A DNA stretch of 10,789 bases from Pseudomonadota bacterium (GTDB lineage Bacteria; Bdellovibrionota_C; UBA2361; OMII01). Under the pieces are notes generated by a model. The model saw only the letters and a list, made by a program, of their open reading frames with translations, was not told the DNA's origin and made no database searches. Positions 1 through 5,926 of the stretch are shown here, piece after piece (position 1 is the first letter of the stretch; the number at the start of each line of letters is the position of its first letter). The DNA is taken from the NCBI GenBank assembly GCA_027486155.1, contig JAIXPR010000296.1, forward strand, positions 1 to 10,789, given 5' to 3'. A program made the translations under genes and the position numbers.

Positions 1-2
1 TC

Positions 3-476
3 CTCAATGACTTGAGCGAGCCGATGCTCAGCCGAGCTCACGAACGACTCTCACTGGTGAACGAGGGAGCTATCCAGACCCTCGCCGGGGATTTCCGTGC
101 GGCTCCTCTGGCGCCACAGTCGTTCGACATTATTTTCGCCGCGGCTGTGCTCCACCACCTTCGCGACAACGCGGATTGGGAGAAGGCCTTTAAGAAGCTG
201 CACGAACTTCTCCGTCCAGGGGGAAGCGTTTGGATCACCGATATGGTTACGCACGAGTCGCCATCGGTCCACGGAATGATGTGGAATCGATACGGCGAGT
301 ACCTCGCTGATCTCGGAGGAAACGATTATCGTGAGAAGGTGTTCGCCTATATCGATCGTGAAGACTCTCCTCGTCCTGTGACCTACCAACTGGAGTTATT
401 GAGATCGGTCGGCTTTAAGACCGTCGAGCTGCTGCACAAGAACTCATGCTTCGCGGCGTTTGGCGCGATAAAGTAA
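3..476 (+). CDS. Class I SAM-dependent methyltransferase, C-terminal part (5' end outside window)
   Basis: The reading frame is open to the left edge, so the gene starts outside the window. The TTG at 12 lies inside the protein: the residues around it, NDLSEPML, fit the motif II region of class I methyltransferases, where an acidic residue at the end of strand beta2 contacts the SAM ribose. Next come a GDFRAAPL segment (adenine-contacting region), FDIIFAAAVLHHL (motif IV, strand beta4 with the HH typical of Methyltransf_11/12/25-type enzymes) and LLRPGGSVWITDMV (strand beta5 with the conserved PGG turn). The glycine-rich motif I must lie upstream. The C-terminal half, with SPRPVTYQLELLRSVGFKTVELL, is the usual last helix and strand pair. 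The family methylates small molecules, lipids or proteins; nothing here identifies the substrate. The gene converges on the EEP gene with 39 bases between stops and no evident hairpin. Family call firm, substrate unknown. Confidence 0.85.
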   Translation, partial: LNDLSEPMLSRAHERLSLVNEGAIQTLAGDFRAAPLAPQSFDIIFAAAVLHHLRDNADWEKAFKKLHELLRPGGSVWITDMVTHESPSVHGMMWNRYGEYLADLGGNDYREKVFAYIDREDSPRPVTYQLELLRSVGFKTVELLHKNSCFAAFGAIK

Positions 477-515
477 GTAGCTGGCGCATTGCTCGTCCTG
501 ACCTCGCATACCGCT

Positions 516-1277
516 TTAGATGTCGATCTCCAATTGCGCCAAGAGCGGCGCGTGATCAGAGAGGTCGCTCCAGGGGGGACCGTTGAGGATCTCTCCTCCG
601 AGTGCTCTCACGCCTCGAGCGTACACCCTATCAAGACGAAGGAGGGGAAATTTGCTGGGGAAGGTCGGAGCATGCTCGCCGAGTAAGCTGTGAAACACCT
701 CGTGAACTCCGATATCATCAAAGAGCTGCTTGGTGGCGCTCTCCTGCCAATCGTTAAAATCCCCCGCGACGATTAGGGGCTCGGTCTCATTCACACTTCG
801 CATCACCCGGTGACAAAGACTCTTGAGCTGCGTGTCACGCCCACGGCGAAGCATATTCAGATGAACACACATACAGTGGAGGGGCATAGTGCCCCACGGA
901 ACCTTCACCACAGCGTGAAGGATCCCTCTCGATTCAAACGCGTTGGTGGAGATATCGATATTCTCAAACTCAACGATGGGATACTTACTCAGTATGGCGT
1001 TGCCGTGGTGACCATGAGAGTACACCGCGTTTTTTCCGTACGCGGAATGGGGCCACCCAGCCTCCGCTAGAAAGTCGTATTGTGAGAGGGTCGGCCACCC
1101 TTTGAAACGACTCGCGTGCCTATCATGCTGACCAAGGACCTCCTGGAGGAAGACGATATCCGGCTGCAAAACCTGAAGAGATTCTCGAATACGAGGAAGG
1201 GTGAACGCACGGTTACCAATACCGAGCCCTTTGTGGATGTTGTACGAAAGAACTTTAAGTACCTGAGTGGCGACCAT
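516..1277 (-). CDS. ybhP: Endonuclease/exonuclease/phosphatase (EEP) family protein, YbhP-like
   Basis: This 253-residue protein has the ordered motifs of the EEP (DNase I-like) fold: SYNIHKG (11-17), FLQEV with the metal-binding glutamate E46, GNAILSKYPI (92-101), the VHLN histidine H139, GDFNDW (172-177, D173 and N175), LDRVYARG (D216) and SDHAPL (D241, H242). All metal and catalytic positions of the family appear intact, so it should be an active Mg-dependent phosphodiesterase or phosphatase. There is no signal peptide, so it is probably cytoplasmic. Substrates in this family range from DNA to phospholipid head groups. The gene starts only 7 bases after the stop of the cardiolipin synthase gene, so the two are surely co-transcribed. 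In E. coli ybhP is likewise next to clsB (ybhO). The pairing suggests a role in phospholipid metabolism, for example on a phosphorylated intermediate, but that is inference. The symbol is by homology and context. Confidence 0.85.
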   Translation of the reverse strand: MVATQVLKVLSYNIHKGLGIGNRAFTLPRIRESLQVLQPDIVFLQEVLGQHDRHASRFKGWPTLSQYDFLAEAGWPHSAYGKNAVYSHGHHGNAILSKYPIVEFENIDISTNAFESRGILHAVVKVPWGTMPLHCMCVHLNMLRRGRDTQLKSLCHRVMRSVNETEPLIVAGDFNDWQESATKQLFDDIGVHEVFHSLLGEHAPTFPSKFPLLRLDRVYARGVRALGGEILNGPPWSDLSDHAPLLAQLEIDI

Positions 1278-1284
1278 GCCGTCG

Positions 1285-2472
1285 TTACATCACGTATCTA
1301 AACCAAAGGAGAACCCTGCCAAGAAACCTCTCAAGACGGGGACGCTGGTGCCAGTTCTCAAGGGTAACCTCCACCGAACGGTTGAGGTCCTGAGCGAACT
1401 GGGTGGACATCTCCTCAAGAGCTTCATCGTTGGTCACAACGATGTCCGCCTCAAGGTCGTGCAGAAGACTTCGGTGGTTGAGGTTGCTGGAGCCTATTAA
1501 GCCCCACTCATCGATCACCATGGTCTTCGCGTGTAACACCGATCCCCTGTATTCAAATATCTTAACCCCGGCGGATAGTAGACCGAAATGGAAAGCTGCG
1601 GTTACCCACGGAATAAATACGACGTCGGAGAAACCAGGGACCAGAATCCGCACATCTACACCCTCTCTCGCTACCACCGAGAGGGCTCGGAGCAAGGAGC
1701 CATCGGGCACGAAGTACGCGTTCGTGATCCATATTCGGCGTCGCGCGCGAAGAAGGCGCACCAACAAATCGAGATAATTCTCCCGCCTCTGCTTTCCCGT
1801 CACATTGAGTCGAACGAGGGGGCTCGTCTGTACCCTCTTTCGTCTGAACTTTCGCTTAAGGCGTTGTAGTAGCCGGACCCATACATCCTCGAAGGTGTCG
1901 GTAAGGGCGACAACCTCATCTCCTTCAACGATGACGCCGGTATCACGCCATGCGGCTGCCCCCATCTCAGAAACTAAGTGATATTTGGTGACATTAAAGC
2001 TCCCGACGAACGCGGTGCGCCGATCGATGATGCACACCTTTCGGTGATTGCGGTGATTGAGTCGGCGAACTAGGCGGCGCCATGTATATCTTTTCTCTGG
2101 CACCCCGCCAGGACCGGACCACCAGCCCCATCGCTCCCAAGGGGGCTCATGGAATACTCGGAGAAGGATGCCAGCGGCCTTCGCCTTTTCACCACACTGG
2201 CGAGCGAACCCAGAGGAACCGATCCCATCAATAAGGAGCCGAACTACCACCCCCCGACGAACCGCTCGGGTCAGTACATCAAGGAACCACATCCCCGTTC
2301 GATCGGTGGCAACTATATAGAACTCCACATCGACGCTCACCGTTGCCGCATCCACCGCGGCGGCCAGCTTCTGGAAGAACTCGTCACCATCGTGAACGAC
2401 CTCACACCGCTCCCACACCTTGAGGGGGACAGGTTCAACCATCGGCGTTCGGTCTCGTGGAGGGAAGCTCAT
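1285..2472 (-). CDS. clsB: Phospholipase D superfamily cardiolipin synthase (ClsB type)
   Basis: This 395-residue protein has the two HKD motifs of the phospholipase D superfamily: HRKVCIID (H143, K145, D150) followed by GSFN, and HAKTMVID (H314, K316, D321) followed by GSSNLNHRS. The two histidines form the active site that transfers phosphatidyl groups. Cardiolipin synthases of this kind make cardiolipin from two phosphatidylglycerols or from phosphatidylglycerol plus another head group. The protein lacks the paired N-terminal membrane helices of ClsA. Its length and the LRARRRIWITNAYFVPDGSL block between the two halves (about 241-260) match ClsB/ClsC enzymes. It is expected at the inner face of the cytoplasmic membrane, and the C-terminal FLGRVLLWFRYVM is amphipathic enough for membrane contact. 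It is the first gene of a two-gene unit with the EEP gene. No strong ribosome-binding site is seen before the ATG at 2472, and a downstream Met (residue 11) is possible. Phosphatidylserine synthase or plain phospholipase D activity is less likely given length and context. Confidence 0.88.
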   Translation of the reverse strand: MSFPPRDRTPMVEPVPLKVWERCEVVHDGDEFFQKLAAAVDAATVSVDVEFYIVATDRTGMWFLDVLTRAVRRGVVVRLLIDGIGSSGFARQCGEKAKAAGILLRVFHEPPWERWGWWSGPGGVPEKRYTWRRLVRRLNHRNHRKVCIIDRRTAFVGSFNVTKYHLVSEMGAAAWRDTGVIVEGDEVVALTDTFEDVWVRLLQRLKRKFRRKRVQTSPLVRLNVTGKQRRENYLDLLVRLLRARRRIWITNAYFVPDGSLLRALSVVAREGVDVRILVPGFSDVVFIPWVTAAFHFGLLSAGVKIFEYRGSVLHAKTMVIDEWGLIGSSNLNHRSLLHDLEADIVVTNDEALEEMSTQFAQDLNRSVEVTLENWHQRPRLERFLGRVLLWFRYVM

Positions 2473-2980
2473 GTGAGAGGTGTTCTCAAGCTAGACAGGT
2501 GTCGTGCGTCGAAACAGGGGTAACCCCTCTATAGTACTGAAGAGTCGCCTTTCCTCATACTGTTAAGGATAAGGGCATCTGATAAAACACATTGATTCCG
2601 ATGGCTTACCACCTGGCAACATATTTGCAATTCCCCTCCTTCAAAAGCGTTTATCCACCACTTTGGAGGCCAAAACAGATGAGAATAGTTGATGCCATCA
2701 TAATCGGATTCACAGTAGGAGTAGCCAGACTTTTGAGGGGCTTACTCAATGTACGCAGCCTTCTTCTACTACCTCTCAAGGCGAAGACAGTTTCCCCGTT
2801 CGGGAAATGCGACAAGAAAGCTCTCCTTCGCAATAACAGGTCAGAGATTCGGTTGAGAAACCTGAAGGCGACCTTTCCGACGACGACCGAGGAAGCACCC
2901 CAACGTCAGATAGTCCAGTAAAGGATGCGACGCAGTTAAGACGGATTTCGAGAATTACATTTTTCAGGGAGACTAGGACC
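2473..2980. other. 508-base gap between divergent genes, mostly without a convincing gene
   Basis: This gap separates the cardiolipin synthase gene (-) from the small helical-protein gene (+), so promoters for both should lie here. I see no convincing sigma-70 promoter pair. A near-perfect inverted repeat AGGGGT-A-ACCCCT at 2516-2528, 44 bases upstream of the clsB start, could be an operator but is short. The stretch 2570-2800 is more AT-rich than its surroundings. A doubtful small ORF is listed separately. Frame +2 from 2837 to 2980 is open straight into the next gene and has a protein-like Ser/Asp/Glu-rich composition, but offers no normal start codon. Confidence 0.5.
2679..2921 (+). CDS. 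Doubtful small ORF, 80 residues
   Basis: An ATG at 2679 preceded by GGAGG about 9 bases upstream opens a frame of 80 codons. The frame runs further back to an ATG at 2592, but the better ribosome-binding site favours 2679. The product would begin with a hydrophobic stretch, MRIVDAIIIGFTVGVARLL, followed by a basic, Arg/Lys-rich part and a Thr/Glu/Gln tail. Against it: many AGA, ATA, CTA and TTA codons unlike the neighbours, no recognisable family, and a competing frame over the same bases that looks at least as protein-like. It lies 59 bases ahead of the next gene. Most likely it is non-coding leader sequence. Confidence 0.2.
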   Translation: MRIVDAIIIGFTVGVARLLRGLLNVRSLLLLPLKAKTVSPFGKCDKKALLRNNRSEIRLRNLKATFPTTTEEAPQRQIVQ

Positions 2981-3316
2981 ATGGAACCAAAGATTATCGA
3001 GAAACTCTTCGCTTCATTCACTGAGCTTGAGGGCGCGATCACGAAGGCTCGGCAAACTTTCAAGACTCGCGAGTCCGTTCCAGAGGGTGTCGTTCGACGA
3101 CTTGAGTCGTACGACACGATCCTGGTGAAGCAACGCACCCTGGCCATGGCGCTGTGCGAGGCTATCGAATCGAAGAACTGGGATGAGGTAACTCGTAATG
3201 TGACTCTGATCAACGGACTCTCCGCGATGATCCGAGATGATGCTAAGGCTATTTTGACCGCGATCTCGACGAGCGAGGACGGACTTACCGACGACGAAAC
3301 GAGCAACTTCTGCTAG
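2981..3316 (+). CDS. Small helical protein of unknown function, 111 residues
   Basis: I do not recognise the family. The ATG is preceded by AGGGAG 9 bases upstream (2966-2971), a good ribosome-binding site. The protein is soluble, without signal peptide or membrane segment, and reads as three or four amphipathic helices: roughly residues 3-25 (IIEKLFASFTELEGAITKA), 36-62 (a stretch with RRLESYDTILVKQRTLAM), 66-80 and 80-100. The tail TSEDGLTDDETSNFC is acidic and ends in cysteine. Size and heptad-like spacing recall small helical-bundle chaperones or adaptors such as FlgN/FliT, but no diagnostic motif is visible, so this is only a loose comparison. The gene stands alone and ends 22 bases before a strong hairpin terminator shared with the convergent REC-LpxC gene. 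Codon use matches the other genes, which supports that it is real. Confidence 0.75.
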   Translation: MEPKIIEKLFASFTELEGAITKARQTFKTRESVPEGVVRRLESYDTILVKQRTLAMALCEAIESKNWDEVTRNVTLINGLSAMIRDDAKAILTAISTSEDGLTDDETSNFC

Positions 3317-3338
3317 TTCGCTTCCCTGAAAAATGACG

Positions 3339-3373
3339 AAGGCCACCTCTACCATCGTAGAGGTGGCCTTTTT
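3339..3373. terminator. Strong hairpin terminator between convergent genes
   Basis: A perfect 14-base-pair stem (AAGGCCACCTCTAC at 3339-3352 and its complement at 3357-3370) closes a CATC loop. It is followed on the plus strand by further T residues, giving five in a row at 3369-3373. It lies between the stop of the helical-protein gene (3316) and the stop of REC-LpxC (3394). On the minus strand the T-rich run comes about 6 bases after the stem, so it may act in both directions, better on the plus strand. Confidence 0.88.
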
Positions 3374-3393
3374 ACTTGGCCCATATACTCGCG

Positions 3394-4758
3394 TTAACTA
3401 GCCGCGCGCATCAACTCATCGCGAACCTTCTTCAAGATCGCGATATTGTCCGAGTGACCGGTCATTCGAGCGGTCACCTTTCCACGCAAGCGTCGACCAA
3501 GCAGGAAGAGATCTCCGATAGCGTCCAAGACCTTATGACGTACCGGTTCATTTGGATACCGCCACTCATCGTTAATCGCTCCCTCGGTTCCGATCAGGAG
3601 GAAGTTATCGAAACGCCCACCGAGAGCGAGCCCCTGACGTTGCAGGTGACCTACATCCTTCACAAAGCTAAAGGTACGTGCAGCCGCTATCTGATCACGA
3701 TAGGAGGCGGCGTCCGTCAACGTGAAGGAGAACTGTTGCTCACCCACGGGTTCAGGGTATCGAAGGGTGTAATCAACGCTAAACTCGTCCGCGGGCTCGA
3801 TTCGGATAGACTCCTTACCGTCCCCTACTTCGATTACCTTCTTGATATCGATCTCGTACCACTCACCGTCCTGCTCTGTGAGGCCGACCTCTTCGAAGAG
3901 ACGGCAGAACTCTCGCGCGGAGCCATCCATAACAGGAACCTCTCCGTTGCACTTGATGAGTACGTTTGAGATCCCGTACGCGCAGAGCGCTGACATGAGA
4001 TGCTCAATAGTTCCGGCTTGCGTTTGACCAAGGCGAACGGTTGTGGCGAATCCAGTGGACTCAACGAAATCAACGTGCGCTGGAACCACCGTTGTCTCTG
4101 AAACGCCAACGAAGTGGATCCCAGAATTAGGGGGAAGTGGTTCAAGGATAAGTCCGCTCTTGCGACCGGAGTGAAGCCCCTGACCGTACAAGATCGCCGC
4201 GTGCGAGAGGGTTTTCTGCGGCATCGCGCGACCACGCAGGGTCTGCTTCGTAAACACTACTGGATTGATTGTAACCGATTCACGAAGGGGACCAACGGAC
4301 GCTGGCTCGATCGCTTCCCAACGCGGTTCGTTGTCGCTGACAGGGGTTTCAGATTGATGAAGCACACGACGGACGAGCTGAATCGTTCCGGAGAGATCGA
4401 GCGGCTTCTCAAGGAAGTCCATCGCTCCAAGACGTGTCGCTGCTACCGCGGTAGAGATCGTGGCGTGTCCGCTTATCATCACCACGGGAAGATCTTGGTG
4501 GATCTCTTTTATCTTCCGCAAGGTCTCAAGTCCGTCCATACCCGGCATCCAGATGTCGAGAAGGACAAGGGCGGGACGGGTGTTCATCAAGATGCGAATC
4601 GCGGACTCACCGTCTTCAGCGAGGACAACGGAGAAGCCCTCATCCTTGAGGACCCCCTCTAAGGAGCGCCGAATACTGGCTTCATCATCAACCACTAACA
4701 CGAGTTGATTAGAGTTCGTGGAGTCCTGATAGCTGTGCTGGTTAGCGAGGGTATGCAT
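3394..4758 (-). CDS. lpxC: Fusion of response-regulator receiver domain to UDP-3-O-acyl-GlcNAc deacetylase (LpxC)
   Basis: This 454-residue protein has two complete modules. Residues about 18-134 are an NtrC/FixJ-type receiver: the acidic pair D24/D25, phospho-acceptor D68 in LLDIWMPGMDG, switch residue S96 in MISGHA, and K118 in EKPL. A 45-residue linker follows. Residues about 179-454 are LpxC, the zinc deacetylase of the committed step of lipid A synthesis. It retains the base/zinc pair E252-H253 (TIEHLMSAL), MDGSA (277-281), the RTFSF threonine T362, H408-K409 and D412 in RHKVLDAIGDL, and H435 in TGHSDN. Zinc ligands are H253, H408 and D412. LpxC normally stands alone at about 280-305 residues, the size of this second half, so it is full length with an extra N-terminal domain. 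No output DNA-binding domain is present. The gene is monocistronic, ends at a strong terminator and is divergent from a histidine kinase operon. Phosphorylation probably tunes deacetylase activity, oligomerisation or stability; that is inference. Confidence 0.93.
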   Translation of the reverse strand: MHTLANQHSYQDSTNSNQLVLVVDDEASIRRSLEGVLKDEGFSVVLAEDGESAIRILMNTRPALVLLDIWMPGMDGLETLRKIKEIHQDLPVVMISGHATISTAVAATRLGAMDFLEKPLDLSGTIQLVRRVLHQSETPVSDNEPRWEAIEPASVGPLRESVTINPVVFTKQTLRGRAMPQKTLSHAAILYGQGLHSGRKSGLILEPLPPNSGIHFVGVSETTVVPAHVDFVESTGFATTVRLGQTQAGTIEHLMSALCAYGISNVLIKCNGEVPVMDGSAREFCRLFEEVGLTEQDGEWYEIDIKKVIEVGDGKESIRIEPADEFSVDYTLRYPEPVGEQQFSFTLTDAASYRDQIAAARTFSFVKDVGHLQRQGLALGGRFDNFLLIGTEGAINDEWRYPNEPVRHKVLDAIGDLFLLGRRLRGKVTARMTGHSDNIAILKKVRDELMRAAS

Positions 4759-4785
4759 ATTCCGGGGCCCTTTCTTAATCGGTCT

Positions 4786-4814
4786 ATACTACCCGTCCCC
4801 TGGCTCTAACGCAA
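4786..4814 (-). promoter_or_regulatory. Candidate sigma-70 promoter for REC-LpxC
   Basis: On the minus strand, TTGCGT (4809-4814) and TAGTAT (4786-4791) are separated by exactly 17 bases and lie 28 bases upstream of the start codon. The hexamers match 3 of 6 and 4 of 6 consensus positions. Spacing and position are good; the match is moderate. Confidence 0.4.
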
Positions 4815-4878
4815 ATTACTGAAAAAACCAGGGCACTTAGCTTCTTACCCTTCGTCCACACGGTGTGGCTCCGATTAG

Positions 4879-4907
4879 TTGAAGAGGGAGAAGGAAATAC
4901 CGATATC
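4879..4907 (+). promoter_or_regulatory. Weak candidate promoter for the HDOD-kinase operon
   Basis: TTGAAG (4879-4884) and GATATC (4902-4907) lie 17 bases apart in the divergent gap, leaving a leader of about 85 bases before the ATG at 5000. The match to consensus is weak (4 of 6 and 3 of 6). The leader has a small GC stem (GGCGG/CCGCC around 4928-4945) and several GGA-containing purine runs. I could not match it to a known riboswitch. Confidence 0.25.
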
Positions 4908-4999
4908 CCAACGTACCAGCAACGTACGGCGGAGCGAAACCCGCCGATTCGGGAAGCTCGGCACCGACCGCCAGGAAAGGGTCATCTTATTAGAGGGTT

Positions 5000-5926
5000 A
5001 TGCTATCAAAACTATTCGGGTCAAAATCGAAGCGGAATGACGAGAGCCCGCCACTCGCGGCAGGGCTTAAGGAATCCATTGTCAGCTACCTCGGAGTTAA
5101 ATCCCTACCGATCATGCCGAAGGTTGCTCAACAGGCGTTTCAACTCGCGACCTCCCCTAACGCCGAGCCCGAGGATTACATCGCGGTTGTGGAACGAGAC
5201 GAGGGACTCTCGGCCCGCGTTATCAAAATAGCCAACTCTGTCTACTACAGCCGAGGAACTGAGAGTAAGACCATCTCCGATGCGGTTACGGTCATCGGTA
5301 TCACCGAGCTCCAATGCTTGATGAACGCGACCGCGCTCTCAAACTTCTTCCCCTCTCGACACGCCTTGCGCGCTACCTTCTGGGCACATGATGTAGCCGT
5401 TGCCATCACCGCACGCCTCCTGGCGCAAACGATTCGCCCGAACCAAGCCGACATGGCGTTTCTCGGCGGCCTGATGCACGACATCGGGAAACTCTTCATG
5501 CTGCAACAACATACGGCGAACTATGAGAAGGTTGTGGCCCATGGGTTCGAGGAGGGTTTGGAAACCATCAACGGAGAGACCCTTGAGTATCCCTTTGATC
5601 ACACGCAGGTTGGTCACCTGATCGCCGAAAAGTGGCACTTCACCCCTGAGCTCACCGCGTGCATTAGCCGGCACCATAAACCGTGGAGTGAGATTCCCAA
5701 GGATTCCGTTGTCGCTCTGGTGAAAACCGCGAACATCATCGTTCATACACTAGCCCTTGGAGCGGGACGGGAGGCTAACCAAGCTCGTCGTATCTATGAA
5801 CCTATGCTCTCTGAAGCGTGGGAGCATCTCGGCGTCGCCGAGTCACTTCGAGCGGAGATATTAAAGCGAGCGGCCTCGACATTCGAGCAGGAGCGTTCGC
5901 TCTACGAATCATGGAGTAACGGGTGA
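5000..5926 (+). CDS. HDOD domain signalling protein
   Basis: The 308-residue protein is almost entirely one HDOD domain, the HD-related output domain common in bacterial signalling. The SLPIMPKVAQQAFQLA block (35-50), where the family carries a conserved LP, the ERDEGLSARVIKIANS helix pair (65-80) and TISDAVTVIGITELQCL (91-107) are the family hallmarks. The HD-like core keeps H130, the GLMHDIGKL histidine-aspartate H160/D161, DHTQVGH (H201) and RHHKPW (H225/H226). More metal-ligand-like residues remain than in many HDOD proteins, so a residual metal site or hydrolase activity cannot be excluded. The protein is cytoplasmic. The start ATG has AGAGGG directly upstream with short spacing. The gene overlaps the kinase gene by 4 bases (GTGA), implying translational coupling and a shared pathway. 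HDOD proteins usually act as scaffolds or regulators downstream of two-component or c-di-GMP systems; the partner is unknown. Confidence 0.9.
   Translation: MLSKLFGSKSKRNDESPPLAAGLKESIVSYLGVKSLPIMPKVAQQAFQLATSPNAEPEDYIAVVERDEGLSARVIKIANSVYYSRGTESKTISDAVTVIGITELQCLMNATALSNFFPSRHALRATFWAHDVAVAITARLLAQTIRPNQADMAFLGGLMHDIGKLFMLQQHTANYEKVVAHGFEEGLETINGETLEYPFDHTQVGHLIAEKWHFTPELTACISRHHKPWSEIPKDSVVALVKTANIIVHTLALGAGREANQARRIYEPMLSEAWEHLGVAESLRAEILKRAASTFEQERSLYESWSNG

Noticed and set aside
12..14. TTG as start of the methyltransferase
   Set aside because: The frame continues to the window edge and the residues around the TTG match the conserved motif II region, so it codes for an internal leucine.
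2776..3306. Minus-strand 176-codon open frame opposite the helical-protein gene
   Set aside because: It is antisense to a gene with a good ribosome-binding site and normal codon use; its Ser/Val/Arg-rich product looks like a mirror of that gene.
4114..4662. Plus-strand 182-codon open frame within REC-LpxC
   Set aside because: It lies fully antisense to a gene with two unmistakable domains; no domain of its own.
4857..4869. CCACACGGTGTGG hairpin as terminator
   Set aside because: The loop would be one base and no T run follows; it is only a short palindrome.
4911..4990. c-di-GMP or other known riboswitch ahead of the HDOD gene
   Set aside because: None of the conserved core sequences of the GEMM, SAM, TPP, cobalamin or fluoride classes could be found.
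4863..5231. Plus-strand ORF of 122 codons overlapping the HDOD start
   Set aside because: Low-complexity Arg/Pro-rich product, no ribosome-binding site, and most of it overlaps the HDOD gene in another frame.
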